DNA from: Simplicispira sp. 125
Lineage (GTDB): Bacteria; Pseudomonadota; Gammaproteobacteria; Burkholderiales; Burkholderiaceae_C
DNA length: 64,000 nt
Reading direction: 5' to 3'
NCBI RefSeq assembly: GCF_003096555.1
Contig: NZ_QEKM01000001.1
Span: 2,914,001-2,978,000, forward strand
The notes under the pieces are model-generated. The model was not told where the DNA came from. It searched no databases and was given only the letters and a program-made list of their open reading frames with translations. This document shows positions 25,702 through 35,315 of this stretch, piece after piece. The stretch's first letter is position 1; each line of letters begins with the position of its first letter. The position numbers were made by a program, and so were the translations under genes.

Positions 25702-25733
25702 CGGCTCCAGGGGTTTTATTTCTGTTTTGATAG

Positions 25734-25775
25734 CTGCTTGCACAGGCTGTGCAATCGCCAGGAGGCTGTGTTTCG
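25734..25775 (+). repeat. Comamonadaceae intergenic repeat, copy 5 (diverged)
   Basis: gatagctgcttgcacaggc ... caatcgccaggaggctg. It lies at the 3' side of the second fic gene. Confidence 0.6.
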
Positions 25776-25945
25776 CCATCCACCCTCCCATGCACCCAGC
25801 ACGCCCAGCGCCAGAAAACCGTGGATATCGCGCAATGCGGTGTGGGCTGAGCATGGGGCCATCGCCGCCTATTTGGCATTGGTGAGCTTGGCTTCCATGC
25901 CCTCCAACACGCGGATGAACACCAGTGTCTCGCACTCGTTCTTGG
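25765..25945 (-). pseudogene. Fic-family protein, C-terminal remnant C
   Basis: The minus strand reads ETLVFIRVLEGMEAKLTNAK, an in-frame TAG, then AAMAPCSAHTALRDIHGFLA and LGVLGAWEGGWRNTAS. It is clearly homologous to the C-terminus of the intact Fic at 22637-23848 (LTNAKWAAMGKCSADTALRD, then GGGRNTAY). The rest of the gene is absent. Confidence 0.75.
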
Positions 25946-26123
25946 GGGCATTGTCCGAGGGTTGCTCGAACTGTGGCGAGTGCGGCGACACTGGGCCACA
26001 TTGCCAAGGATACGGCCCACCATCTGATCCGTATTTCCGGCGATGCGGCTGAGAGGAACGTGTTTTACGCCTCCAACGCCGCCCCGCCCAAGTCCCCCTC
26101 ACCAATCCCACAGGAGCACCCCC

Positions 26124-26633
26124 ATGACCAGCGCTATGTACACCCACTCCGTCCCCGTCTTCAAGCAGATGCTGACCGCTTTGAAAACCATTCTTGCGCA
26201 GGCCAGCGAACACGCCACCGCCAAGTCCATCGAGCCCGATGCCCTCTTGCAGGCGCGGCTGGCGCCCGACATGTTTCCGCTGCTCAAGCAGGTGCAGATT
26301 GCCGCCGATTTTTCGCGGGGCGTTGCGGCGCGGCTGGCGGGTGTCGAGGTGCCCAAGTTCGAAGGCAACGAGAAAAGTTTTGCCGACCTGGATCTGCTGC
26401 TGACGCAGACGCTGGCCTTTTTGGACACCGTGAACGCAGCCCAGTTCGAAGGCAAGGAAACCGCCGAAATCGTCTTGCGCCCCGGCACACCTAAAGAGAA
26501 GAAGCTCACGGGGCAAACGTATCTGGCCAACTACGGCCTGCCGCAGTTTTTCTTTCACGTGACCACGGCCTACGACATCCTGCGCCACAACGGTTTGCCC
26601 ATTGGCAAGCGCGACTTCATGGGCGCTTACTGA
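26124..26633 (+). CDS. DUF1993 family protein
   Basis: 169 residues, a single-domain helical protein of the DUF1993 group (DinB-like four-helix fold expected). Typical elements are MYTHSVPVFKQMLTALKTIL at the N-terminus, ARLAPDMFPLLKQVQIAADF in the middle, and QFFFHVTTAYDILRHNGLPIGKRDF at the C-terminus. The family is uncharacterised; a metal- or ligand-binding role is suggested only by fold. ATG 26124 follows an aggag site at 26112. The frame extends further upstream, but those residues are low-complexity and unlikely to be translated. Confidence 0.85.
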   Translation: MTSAMYTHSVPVFKQMLTALKTILAQASEHATAKSIEPDALLQARLAPDMFPLLKQVQIAADFSRGVAARLAGVEVPKFEGNEKSFADLDLLLTQTLAFLDTVNAAQFEGKETAEIVLRPGTPKEKKLTGQTYLANYGLPQFFFHVTTAYDILRHNGLPIGKRDFMGAY

Positions 26634-26742
26634 TCTGGGCTTGTTCTGCGCCGCTCCCTGAGCAGCGTTGCGCAGGGCCTCTGGCGTTCGCCGAGCAGAA
26701 GGCCCAGAAGACCCACAAGGTCGGGAAAGCAGGTTGAGAATC

Positions 26743-26797
26743 TTTTTGATAGCTGCTTGCGCTTGCTGCATAAGCGCTAGAGGCCTATTGGGCTTAT
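26743..26797 (+). repeat. Comamonadaceae intergenic repeat, copy 6
   Basis: gatagctgcttgcgcttgc ... ataagcgctagaggcctatt. It sits between the convergent ends of the DUF1993 and sbcC genes, where a bidirectional terminator would be expected. Confidence 0.85.
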
Positions 26798-26819
26798 CAA
26801 TTGACAGGATCTGCCCGCC

Positions 26820-29800
26820 CTACACCACCAGCCGCGAGTGCCCGATCCCCCCGCCTTTCTCCACCCGGATCTGCGCGGGGATGCGCTCTTTCAGCGCCTC
26901 GACGTGGCTGATGATGCCGATCATCTTGCCGCTGGCGTTGAGTGAATCCAGCGCCGTCAGCGCAATCTCCAGCGTGTCGCCGTCGAGCGAGCCAAAACCC
27001 TCGTCGAGAAAGAGCGAGTCGATCGACGTTTTGTGGCTCACCAAGTCCGATAGCGCCAGGGCCAGCGCCAGGCTGACCAGGAAGCCTTCGCCGCCCGAGA
27101 GGGTGCGCGTGTCGCGGGCGGCGTCGCCTTGCCAGGCGTCGACGATTTCCAGCTCCAGCTCGCCGGTGGATTTGCGGCGCAGCAGGTAGCGGCCGTGCAG
27201 CCGCGCCAGGTGCTGGTTGGCCAGTTGCAGCAGGTGGTCGAGCGTGAGGCCCTGGGCAAACTTGCGAAACTTGTCGCCCTTGGCCGAGCCGATGAGGCCG
27301 TCCAGCCGCTGCCACAGGTCGGACTCGGCGGTTTGGTGGGTGATCTGCGCCATCAGCGCTTGCTGCTGGGTGCGCAGTTGGTCGTCGTTGGCGAGCAGGG
27401 CGCGGTGGGCACCGATTTGTTCGCTGAAGGCGCTGCGCTGCGCTTGCAGGTCGGCCAGGCGCGCGTTGAGTTCATCGAGCGTTGGCGGTGCTTGGGGTTC
27501 TTGACCAGCTTCGTGATCCGGCGCCATGGCGGTCTGCGCTGGCCTGCTGGCGTGCAACTGGGCGTGTTTGGCCTGCGCCGCTTCGTGCAAGGCGCTGGCG
27601 CGTTGCTCGGCGGTGGTCAGGTGGTGCTTCACGGCCGCCAGGCGCTGGCGCTCGGGCTCGGGCAGCAGCGCGGCTTCAAACGCGGCCTGGTCGGCGAAGG
27701 GGCTGGCTTGCAAGGCCTTTTGCCAGGCCTGCGCAGCGGCGTTCAACGCGGTGGTTTGCTCGGCCTGTGTGGTGTGGGCCTGGGTGCGCTGCCCGTCCAG
27801 CGCGGCCAGGGTTTTGGCGAGCTGGTCGATGGCTTGCACGCTGGTGGCCAAGGCGGTGGGCACATCGGCATCGTCAATGTCATCCAGCGCTTGAAGGTGT
27901 TCGGCCTGGCCGCCCAGGCTGGCCTGCAACGCCGCCCAGCGCTGCGCCCATGCGTCTGCCTGGGTGTTTGCGGCCGCTTGCTGTGCCTGCTGGCGGGTGA
28001 TGGCCTGGGCCAGCGTTTGCATCTGCGCTTGTGTGCGCTGCCAGTGCTGCCATTCGGCATCGCGTGCGGCCAGCCACGGCGCGGGGTCGGCGGGCAGTGT
28101 GTGACCGGCGTCGCCCAATGCGGTTTGCAGGGCGGCTTCGAGCGCTGCGGTGTCCTCCTGCGTGGTGGCGATGGTGTGCCGCAACGTGGCCTGGCGCGCC
28201 TGCGCATCCTGGGTGGCTTGCTTGAGCAGGGCGAGCTGGTGGTTGGCCGCTTGCACGGCCTGCGCGCACTGGTTGAACGCCGCTTGCGCCTGCTGTGCGC
28301 GTTGCTCGCCTGCCTCGGCCGCCTGCAGGTCGGTGCCGCGCTGGGCCAACGTGGTGGCGGCGGTGTGTTGCCCGGTGGAGAGTATGTCGGCGTGCTGCCA
28401 GTCGTCGGCGGTGAGGGCATCGCTGACTTGACCGATGGCCGTTGCCCACTGCGTTTGCCACTGATCCATCAGCTCTGCGGTTTTTGTGTGTTGGCGCTGG
28501 CATTCTTCCAGTTGGGTTTTGCTGCCTTCGACCTTGGCCGCAATCGCCTGGCCGTGGGCGATCAACTCATCCAGCGCGGCTTGTTTTTGCTGCAGCGCGG
28601 CTTCGGTGGCCGATACGTCCAGCGCCTCATACGCCGCAATCGCCGGGTGCTCGACCGCGCCGCACAGCGGGCAGGCCTCGCCGGGCTGCAGGGCGTGGCG
28701 GTGTTGGTCCAGGCTTTGGATGCGGCGCTCTTGCGCCAGCAGTTTTTCTTTGTCTGCCACCTGCTCTTTGAGCGCCTTGTGCTGCGCGCGCAAGTCTTGC
28801 CGTGTGGCCTCGTGCTGGGTGACGGCTGCTTGCAGCGTTTGCAGTTGCGCGGCCAACGTGTTGTGCTGCGCGGCCAGTTCGCGGCGCTGTTGGCCCAGTT
28901 GGGTGATGTGCGACCACCCGCCGACTTCGCCCTGCGCGGCCTGCCAGCGCGCACGCAATGCCGTCAGCGTGTGGCCACCCAGTCGGTGCGCTTGTTCGGT
29001 GTGCACCGTTTGCAGCGCAGTTTGTGATTCGGCCTGCGCCTGCAGGGCGGCATCGACCACGGCGGTTTGGCGGGTGATGTGTTCGGTGCGCTGGGTGATG
29101 TCGGCTTGCAGCGTCGCCAAAGCCGTTTGCAACTCTGCCGCGCTGGTGTGCAGCTTATGGCGCTGCGCAAACTGCTGGCGCCAGCCGCCCAGGCGCTCGC
29201 CCAGCGCGGCGTGCTGCGGGTGCGCGGCGCAAAAGTCTGCGTGGCGCTGGTGTTCGGCCTGGGTGTGGGCCAACTGCGTGTCTGCCGCCCGCGCCATGCG
29301 CTGGGCCAAGGTGTGGGCCAGGTGGTGGTGCTGCGCGTGCGTGGCAGAGGTTTGCTGGTGCTGCGCTTGCAGGTCGGTCAGCAGGCGGTCGGTGGCAGCG
29401 TTAGCGGCATCGGCGTTCTGCAGCGCGGTGTGGGGCGCTTGCAGGGCCTGGGCGGGCTCGCTGTCGGCCAGGCGTTGCAGATCGGGCGCTGCGGCTTGTA
29501 AAGCGGCCACGGCGGCGGTTTGCGCCGCCTCGGTGGCTTGCAGGTCTTGCGCGCTTTGCGCCAGGTTCAGGTGCCATTGGCGCTCTGCCTGCACCGTGTC
29601 GTGCGCCTGTTGCACAGCGCCCAGGTTGCGCACCCATTGGTCAACGTCGGCCCCCATGGCTTCGCGCTGCTCGGCGGGCAGCAGCGCTGCGCCATCGGCG
29701 CGGGCTTTGAGTTGGTCGAGCTGCTGTTGGGCATCGCGTGCGCGCTCGAACACCGTGCGCGAGATGTCGCCATAAATCTCGGTGCCGGTGAGTTCTTCGA

Positions 29801-30329
29801 GCAGCTCGGCGCGGTCGTTGGCGCTGGCGTTCAAAAACGCGGCAAACCCGCCCTGCGCCAGCAACATCGAGCGGGTGAAGCGTGCAAAGTCCAACCCGGT
29901 GATCTCGGCCACGCGTTTGAGCTTGTCGTTGCTCTGGCTGCTGACGATGGTGCCCAGGCCGGTGGCAACATCGACGCGGGCCAGCTCGACCTTGGGGTTT
30001 TGCAGATCGCCTTCAGGCTTGTCGCGTGCGCGGCGCTGGCTCCAGAACGCGCGGTACACGGCACCCTTCACTTCAAACTCCACCTCGGCCAGGCAGTCGG
30101 CGGTATGGCGCGTCATTATGTCGTTGGCCGATTTGCTCACGCTTTTGAGGCGCGGTGTCTCGTGGTACAGCGCCAGGCAAATCGCGTCGAGCAGCGTCGA
30201 TTTGCCCGCGCCCGTGGGGCCGGTGATGGCAAACAGGCTGTTGTCGGTGAACGGCGATTGCGTGAAGTCAATCGCCCACTCGCCTTGGAGCGAGTTCAGG
30301 TTCTTCAGGCGCAGCTTCAATATCTTCAT
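26820..30329 (-). CDS. sbcC: DNA repair ATPase SbcC (Rad50-like)
   Basis: 1,169 residues. SbcC with SbcD forms the nuclease that processes hairpins, palindromes and DNA ends. The N-terminal ATPase half has Walker A GPTGAGKS (37-44). Long Gln/Ala-rich coiled coils flank a zinc hook CPLC at about residue 551. The C-terminal half has the ABC signature [20 protein letters not shown] and Walker [13 protein letters not shown], followed by the switch His in ISHVE. It overlaps the end of sbcD by four bases (ATGA), the normal operon arrangement. Unusually, the coiled coils are very rich in Ala-Gln-His, in keeping with the high-GC host. Confidence 0.95.
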   Translation of the reverse strand: MKILKLRLKNLNSLQGEWAIDFTQSPFTDNSLFAITGPTGAGKSTLLDAICLALYHETPRLKSVSKSANDIMTRHTADCLAEVEFEVKGAVYRAFWSQRRARDKPEGDLQNPKVELARVDVATGLGTIVSSQSNDKLKRVAEITGLDFARFTRSMLLAQGGFAAFLNASANDRAELLEELTGTEIYGDISRTVFERARDAQQQLDQLKARADGAALLPAEQREAMGADVDQWVRNLGAVQQAHDTVQAERQWHLNLAQSAQDLQATEAAQTAAVAALQAAAPDLQRLADSEPAQALQAPHTALQNADAANAATDRLLTDLQAQHQQTSATHAQHHHLAHTLAQRMARAADTQLAHTQAEHQRHADFCAAHPQHAALGERLGGWRQQFAQRHKLHTSAAELQTALATLQADITQRTEHITRQTAVVDAALQAQAESQTALQTVHTEQAHRLGGHTLTALRARWQAAQGEVGGWSHITQLGQQRRELAAQHNTLAAQLQTLQAAVTQHEATRQDLRAQHKALKEQVADKEKLLAQERRIQSLDQHRHALQPGEACPLCGAVEHPAIAAYEALDVSATEAALQQKQAALDELIAHGQAIAAKVEGSKTQLEECQRQHTKTAELMDQWQTQWATAIGQVSDALTADDWQHADILSTGQHTAATTLAQRGTDLQAAEAGEQRAQQAQAAFNQCAQAVQAANHQLALLKQATQDAQARQATLRHTIATTQEDTAALEAALQTALGDAGHTLPADPAPWLAARDAEWQHWQRTQAQMQTLAQAITRQQAQQAAANTQADAWAQRWAALQASLGGQAEHLQALDDIDDADVPTALATSVQAIDQLAKTLAALDGQRTQAHTTQAEQTTALNAAAQAWQKALQASPFADQAAFEAALLPEPERQRLAAVKHHLTTAEQRASALHEAAQAKHAQLHASRPAQTAMAPDHEAGQEPQAPPTLDELNARLADLQAQRSAFSEQIGAHRALLANDDQLRTQQQALMAQITHQTAESDLWQRLDGLIGSAKGDKFRKFAQGLTLDHLLQLANQHLARLHGRYLLRRKSTGELELEIVDAWQGDAARDTRTLSGGEGFLVSLALALALSDLVSHKTSIDSLFLDEGFGSLDGDTLEIALTALDSLNASGKMIGIISHVEALKERIPAQIRVEKGGGIGHSRLVV

Positions 30330-31555
30330 GCAGCCACCTCGGTCAGGCTGGTGACGACTTCGCGAAAGCGCGCTGCAAGTGCCTGCTGCAGCTCGGGCGC
30401 CAGGTCTTCGAGCGCCAGGCGCCGTTCAAACACGTCGCCCGGGCTCAGCTCATCCAGCGTGGCCAGCGCTTCGGCCGCCAGGGTGGCCGCCGCGTTGGCA
30501 CGCTGGCGGCGCACGCGCAGCACCTCCACCGGCAGCCCTTGCGTCATGGCGCCGATGCGGGCGGGCAGGTCGGTCAGGTAGTCGTCTTCGGCCACCGTCA
30601 CCTCCAGCCACGCGGGCTGCTGCGCGCTGCCCTCGGCGGCCGCTGCCGTGATGGCCGCAGCCAGCGTGGCGAGGTTGCCGCTGCAGGACGCCAGCGCCTG
30701 AAACCGCGGCACGGGCAGCGCGGTGATCGCGCTGAGGCCGCTCGCGTCCAAGTTCACCAGCAGCACTTCTTTTTGCTGTTTGGCTTCGTCAAAACCGAGC
30801 GGAATCGGCGATCCGCAATAACGAATATGGTCCAGCCCGCCCACCTTTTGGGGCTTGTGGATGTGGCCGAGCGCGATGTAGTCCACGGGCGGGAACGCGG
30901 CGGTCGGGAAGGCGTCAAGCGAGCCCACATAAATCTCGCGCACCGATTCATTGCTGCTGGCACCCACGGTGGTGAGGTGGCCGGTGGCCATCAGCGGCAC
31001 CACGCGGCCCAGCGTGTTTTGCAACGCGTGTTGCTGTGCGCGGCCCGCATCCACCACGCCTTGGTAATAGGCCTGGATGGCGGCTTGCAGGCTTTGCTGT
31101 TTTTCCTCGGCGCTTTGCCCCGCCTGGCTTTGCAGCACATCGCGCGGGCGCACAAACGGCACGGCGCAGACGATGCAGCCGGGCTCGCCATTGCGCTGGG
31201 GCAGCACGACGACATGGTCTTCTGGTGTGCCCACGGCGGCCACCACGGTGGTGCTCAGCACGGCCAGCAGCGCGCGGCTTTCGCCCAGCGTAGCCACCGA
31301 GTCGTGGTTGCCGCCCAGCAGCAGCAGCGCCACCCCCGCGTGGTGCAGCTTCACCACCAGGTCGCTGTACAGCTCGCGCGCATAACTGGGCGGGGCGCCC
31401 GTGTCAAAAATATCGCCCGCGATGAGCACTGCATCCACGGCGTGGGTGTCGACCTGCGCCAGCAGCCAGTCGATCAGCGCCTGGTGTTCGGCCTGGCGGC
31501 TTTTGCCCATGAAGTGCTGGCCCAGGTGCCAGTCGGAGGTGTGGAGGATGCGCAT
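30326..31555 (-). CDS. sbcD: Exonuclease subunit SbcD (Mre11-like)
   Basis: 409 residues. The metallophosphoesterase motifs are all visible: HTSDWHLGQ (I), IAGDIFDTG (II), LLGGNHDS (III), ATGHLT (IV) and LGHIHKPQ (V). They bind two Mn ions that catalyse single- and double-strand cleavage in the SbcCD complex. The C-terminal capping domain follows. It is the first gene of the sbcDC pair, starting at ATG 31555 and overlapping sbcC by four bases. Confidence 0.95.
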   Translation of the reverse strand: MRILHTSDWHLGQHFMGKSRQAEHQALIDWLLAQVDTHAVDAVLIAGDIFDTGAPPSYARELYSDLVVKLHHAGVALLLLGGNHDSVATLGESRALLAVLSTTVVAAVGTPEDHVVVLPQRNGEPGCIVCAVPFVRPRDVLQSQAGQSAEEKQQSLQAAIQAYYQGVVDAGRAQQHALQNTLGRVVPLMATGHLTTVGASSNESVREIYVGSLDAFPTAAFPPVDYIALGHIHKPQKVGGLDHIRYCGSPIPLGFDEAKQQKEVLLVNLDASGLSAITALPVPRFQALASCSGNLATLAAAITAAAAEGSAQQPAWLEVTVAEDDYLTDLPARIGAMTQGLPVEVLRVRRQRANAAATLAAEALATLDELSPGDVFERRLALEDLAPELQQALAARFREVVTSLTEVAA

Positions 31556-31912
31556 GGGAGATGGACGGTAGCGGACTGGGGTGAGGCTCTATTCTGTGGC
31601 TGAAACCAGGGGCGAGTCCCACAAGGTGGCAGCAGCAGCCAGGCAGGCTGCGCCGCATCGCCCGCCATGGCGCAACGTCGCCCCGAGCGGCACGGGCTTT
31701 TGCGGGGGCGCATGGGGCTTGCTATGCGCTGGAGGCCTGTTTAACCAATACTATTGAGTGCTTCGTCCTCGCCCTTCAACTGGCCCAAGGGCCCAAGGGG
31801 CTGAAACCACTGAAGCTGAGGCATGGTTTCTAGTGGCCAACGTGGCGCGATACCGGACCCACTTTGCGATTTACTTTTCTCGGTTTTATTCAACAAAGAT
31901 CGGCACAGTTCT
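31556..31912. other. Intergenic region upstream of sbcD and the dienelactone-hydrolase-like gene
   Basis: About 360 bases holding the divergent upstream regions. A decayed piece resembling the Comamonadaceae repeat (cttgctatgcgctggaggcctgttt) lies near 31711-31746. No other structure is evident by eye. Confidence 0.4.
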
Positions 31913-32791
31913 ATGCATTTTCAAAAAACACTCTGTCTGGCCACATTCATTGCATGTGTTTTCTTTGAACCGGCCATTGCGCAGGCACAAGGTCCGGCAA
32001 ACAAGCAACCGGTGTCGTTCAAGGCAAATACTGTGATTGAAGCGGATACCCTTGTTTCGGGCGATCTCACGCTCCCGGCAGGCGCCGTGGGAAAAGTCGC
32101 CGCAGTCGTAGTGATTCACAGTGCCGGCGGGTACGAAGACCCCACCCGCGCTCCGTACGTTCAAGCGCTCCATCAGGCCGGCATTGCGACGCTGGAGTTG
32201 AACCTTTTCTCCGGCGGCGGCCGCCCAAAATCATCGCTCATGAACCTGCCGCAAACATTTGGCGCGTTGATGTATCTGGCACAACTGCCGCAAATCGATT
32301 CAGAACACATTGGCATTATGGGGTTCTCGCACGGGGGGCTGCTGTCTCTTCTTTCGGCCTCGAAGAAGCTGAACAATGACTACACAGGAGGCCAATTTAA
32401 ATTTGCAGCCCATTTGCCCTTGTACCCAGTCTGCTGGGCGCATCTGGCTGCTGCAGAAGGCAAGAATCCGGTGTATCCCCAAAATGTGTATGTGGAGTTG
32501 ACCGGTGCGCCTGTGCACATTCTTGCCGGTGCCAAAGACGATTACGACGCCCCCGATTCTTGCCAAAAATTCATTGCCGCACTGCCAGACGCGGCTCGCT
32601 CGCAAGTTGCCTTGACCCTGTATCCCGATGCCACCCACGGCTGGGACACCAATACCGACAAGAATTACAAAGACCAAGCCGCCCATCAAGGGCGCGGCGG
32701 CTATGTACGGCACTTCCGGAGCACAGCAACAGCCCAGCAATCTTTGGATTTTTCTCGGCAATTTTTTACCACCCACCTGTCTACCAAGTGA
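31913..32791 (+). CDS. Secreted dienelactone hydrolase family protein
   Basis: 292 residues with a signal peptide (residues 1-24, cleaving near AIAQAQ). The mature part is an alpha/beta hydrolase: the nucleophile elbow is GFSHGG with Ser, the acid is in AGAKDDYDAPD, and the His is in DATHGWD. The oxyanion region is VVVIHSAGG. A periplasmic esterase or lactonase is expected; the substrate is unknown. ATG 31913 is chosen because the signal peptide begins there; the frame is open 30 codons upstream. It lies alone, divergent from sbcDC, with a repeat copy after its stop. Confidence 0.82.
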   Translation: MHFQKTLCLATFIACVFFEPAIAQAQGPANKQPVSFKANTVIEADTLVSGDLTLPAGAVGKVAAVVVIHSAGGYEDPTRAPYVQALHQAGIATLELNLFSGGGRPKSSLMNLPQTFGALMYLAQLPQIDSEHIGIMGFSHGGLLSLLSASKKLNNDYTGGQFKFAAHLPLYPVCWAHLAAAEGKNPVYPQNVYVELTGAPVHILAGAKDDYDAPDSCQKFIAALPDAARSQVALTLYPDATHGWDTNTDKNYKDQAAHQGRGGYVRHFRSTATAQQSLDFSRQFFTTHLSTK

Positions 32792-32837
32792 AAACGCCCA
32801 GAAAATTCAAGACGGCGAAATACCCAACCGCTTCCAT

Positions 32838-32892
32838 TTCAATAGCTGATTGCGCTGGAAAATAAAGGGTCGGAGGCCAATCTGACCTAAAA
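32838..32892 (+). repeat. Comamonadaceae intergenic repeat, copy 7 (diverged)
   Basis: caatagctgattgcgctgg ... ggtcggaggccaatctgacct. It lies within the 309-bp gap after the dienelactone-hydrolase-like gene; the rest of that gap shows no gene. Confidence 0.6.
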
Positions 32893-33100
32893 GCAGCCCG
32901 GTTTCCCGCACCTCTCGCCTGCGCTTCACGCCCCACTGGCCGAGAAGATGCGGTGGCGCTTGGAGCACACCGGCGGCTTGCGTGCGGGTCTCGTGTGGGC
33001 CTTGTGCGCAATCCCCTGCGCGGGCACTGCGCGCCGGGAATGTCTATGCTGGCGTCTGTTTTTTTTACCCGCCTCCTCCGGGGGCTACTCGGAGACAACA

Positions 33101-33487
33101 ATGTTCAGTCACGTCATGGTCGGGGTCAGCGACCTCGAAGCATCCAAGCGCTTTTACGACGCCGTCCTCGGCACCTTGGGTGTGCCGCCCGGCGTTGCCA
33201 ACAAGACGCGCTACTTTTACCGCAGCGCGGGCGGCACCTTCGGCATCACCACCCCCATCAACGGCGAGCCGCCCTGCCACGGCAACGGCAGCACCCTGGG
33301 CTTTACAGCGTCGTCCCCCGAACAGGCGGACGCCTTCCACGCGGCGGGCGTGGCCAATGGCGGCGTCGCGTGCGAAGACCCGCCAGGCTTTCGCGGCCCC
33401 GAGGGCGGGCAGATGTACCTGGCCTACCTGCGCGACCCCGACGGCAACAAGATCTGCGCGCTGCACCGCCCGCCCAAGGCCGCCTGA
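33101..33487 (+). CDS. VOC (glyoxalase/dioxygenase-fold) family protein
   Basis: 128 residues, one vicinal-oxygen-chelate domain with two beta-alpha-beta-beta-beta modules. It starts MFSHVMVGVSDLEASKRFYD, typical of the family with a metal-ligand His near the N-terminus. It ends YLRDPDGNKICALHR, with the usual DPDGN turn. The family includes glyoxalases, dioxygenases and resistance proteins, so the reaction cannot be assigned. ATG 33101 has a ggagac site 4-9 bases upstream; the longer upstream frame is not supported. Confidence 0.9.
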   Translation: MFSHVMVGVSDLEASKRFYDAVLGTLGVPPGVANKTRYFYRSAGGTFGITTPINGEPPCHGNGSTLGFTASSPEQADAFHAAGVANGGVACEDPPGFRGPEGGQMYLAYLRDPDGNKICALHRPPKAA

Positions 33488-33834
33488 ACCCGGCGCGTGG
33501 GTGTGCGCAGGCGGTGTTGACCACACGGCCTGCGCAGGCCACATCGGCCGTGTTTACAGGGGTTCTGGCATGCACACCTGTTTTGTAGCGAACTCACTAT
33601 TTGATAGCTTCCAGCGCTTACCCCATCAGCGTTAGAAGCCTATTTGATTCAATTTTTTCAGCGCGAGGCTGTGGCGCCTGTGCGGCGGCCCTGTGGCCAG
33701 CAGGGCGTGGTTGCTCGGTGGGTGGGGGATACTCGGGCGCTCGAATGCCCTGGGGTCCGGCCCGCTGTGCCCGTGTTTTTAGCCTGGCGCCGTGGCGGTG
33801 CACGGGCCTTTTTTTCCGCAAAAAGGATGCGTCA
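33488..33834. other. Intergenic region with one repeat copy
   Basis: About 350 bases between the VOC and methyltransferase genes. It contains the repeat copy at 33599-33652. The frame of the methyltransferase is open through part of it, but the translation there is unlike the family. Confidence 0.5.
33599..33652 (+). repeat. Comamonadaceae intergenic repeat, copy 8
   Basis: gatagcttccagcgcttacc ... cagcgttagaagcctatttg. Confidence 0.8.
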
Positions 33835-34443
33835 TTGAAATCAGCCAGCGCCACCACCTTCGACGAGGCGTACTACCAGCGCTTTTACTTCGACAAGAAA
33901 ACCAGTGTGGTGGACCCGGCGCACATGGAGCGGCTGGGCACCTTTGTGTGCAGCTACCTCAAATACCTGCGCGTGCCGGTGCAGCGCGTGCTCGACATGG
34001 GCTGCGGGATAGGCCTGTGGAAAGGTATCGTGGCGCAACATTTTCCGGGGGCGGCGTACCAGGGCGTGGAGTTCAGCCCCTACCTGTGCGAACGTTTTGG
34101 CTGGCAGCAGGGCTCGGTGGTGGACTATGCGGCCGATGCGCCGTTTGACCTCGTCATCTGCCAGGGCGTGTTGCCCTACCTGAGCCCGCCCGACCTGAAG
34201 CGGGCGCTGCACAACCTGGGGCGCCTGAGCAAAGGCGCGCTGTATGTCGAGGCCGTCTCGCGCGAGGACTATGAGCGCGACACCATCGACGAAGACCTGA
34301 CCGACCACCGCGTGTTTCGCCACCGCGCCGAGCTGTACCGCCGGGGCTTGGCGGAAGGCTGCCTAGAACTGGGCGGCGGCGTGTGGCTGAGCCGCCAGGC
34401 CGAGGTGCCGCTGTTTGAGCTGGAACACGCGAGCGGGCTGTGA
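33835..34443 (+). CDS. Class I SAM-dependent methyltransferase
   Basis: 202 residues if started at TTG 33835, which has an aaagga site seven bases upstream; no nearby in-frame ATG fits the domain. The Rossmann motif I is VLDMGCGIGLWKG, followed by GVEFSPYLCERFGW (acidic ribose contact region) and FDLVICQGVLPYL (motif IV region). The substrate is not evident. Its stop overlaps the GTG start of the tapT gene (GTGA), so the two are translationally coupled, which might hint at an RNA-linked role, but that is inference. Confidence 0.82.
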   Translation: MKSASATTFDEAYYQRFYFDKKTSVVDPAHMERLGTFVCSYLKYLRVPVQRVLDMGCGIGLWKGIVAQHFPGAAYQGVEFSPYLCERFGWQQGSVVDYAADAPFDLVICQGVLPYLSPPDLKRALHNLGRLSKGALYVEAVSREDYERDTIDEDLTDHRVFRHRAELYRRGLAEGCLELGGGVWLSRQAEVPLFELEHASGL

Positions 34444-35237
34444 CGGGGGCTGAGGCGATCACTCCCGCAGCGCCGCACGCGGTATCGCGCCTGCGCGCCG
34501 CCCGCCTGGCGCGCAGCGCCAAACCTTTTCTGGCCCGGGGTGGCCCGCACGGCGAGCGCTGCCCGGGCTGCCGCCTGGTGCCCAGCCACTGCCTATGTGC
34601 GCTGCACCCCGGCATGGCCACCCACGCGGGCGTGTGTTTGCTGATGGCCGACATCGAGCCGCTCAAGCCCAGCAACACCGGCTGGCTGATTGCCGATGTG
34701 GTGCCCGACACCTTTGCCTTTGGCTGGGCGCGCACCGAGGTCGACCCCGCGCTGCTGGCGCTGCTGGCCGACCCGCAGTGGCAGCCTTATGTGGTGTTCC
34801 CCGGCGAATTTGTCGATGCGGCGCGTGTGGTCACCCAGCTGCGGCCTGCCGCGCACAACGCAGGCGCCACAGCCCAGCGCCCGCTGTTCATCCTGCTGGA
34901 CGCCACCTGGCCCGAGGCGCGCAAGATGTTCCGCAAAAGCCCGTACCTGGACCGCTTTCCGGTGCTCAGCCTCGCGCCCGATCAGATCTCGCGCTACCGC
35001 CTGCGCCGCGCGCGCCGCGGTGACCAGTTTTGTACCGCCGAGGTCGCCGCCCTGTGCCTGGAACTGGCAGGCGAGCCCCAGGTGGCGCAGGTGCTTGATG
35101 CCTATCTGGAGGTGTTCACCCACCACTACCTGCAGGCAAAGCACCAGTTGCCGGTGGAGGACGACGGTGCAGCGCACCAGCGCCTGCGGCAGGTGCGTGG
35201 CCACGGTGGTGTGCACCGCCTGGATGCGGCTGCGTAA
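34440..35237 (+). CDS. tapT: tRNA-uridine aminocarboxypropyltransferase (DTW domain)
   Basis: 265 residues of the DTW/TDD family. Members transfer the aminocarboxypropyl group of SAM to uridine (acp3U) in tRNA; TapT in E. coli modifies U47. The N-terminal zinc-type cluster is CPGCRLVPSHCLC and the signature is LLDATWPEARKM (DATW). SRYRLRRARRGDQFCTAEV matches the family's later conserved block. The start is GTG 34440, overlapping the methyltransferase stop by four bases. Family membership is clear; the exact position modified is assumed from characterised relatives. Confidence 0.85.
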   Translation: MTGAEAITPAAPHAVSRLRAARLARSAKPFLARGGPHGERCPGCRLVPSHCLCALHPGMATHAGVCLLMADIEPLKPSNTGWLIADVVPDTFAFGWARTEVDPALLALLADPQWQPYVVFPGEFVDAARVVTQLRPAAHNAGATAQRPLFILLDATWPEARKMFRKSPYLDRFPVLSLAPDQISRYRLRRARRGDQFCTAEVAALCLELAGEPQVAQVLDAYLEVFTHHYLQAKHQLPVEDDGAAHQRLRQVRGHGGVHRLDAAA

Positions 35238-35315
35238 TCGCTCGCGCAGCGCACGCCGGTAGCGAGGAGCCAGACACCACCCCAGGTCTTTCACCCAGCG
35301 CGCAAAATACCGCCC

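Noticed and set aside
27129..29775. Very long open frames on the plus strand inside sbcC
   Set aside because: They are antisense frames kept open by high GC; the minus-strand SbcC has clear motifs throughout.
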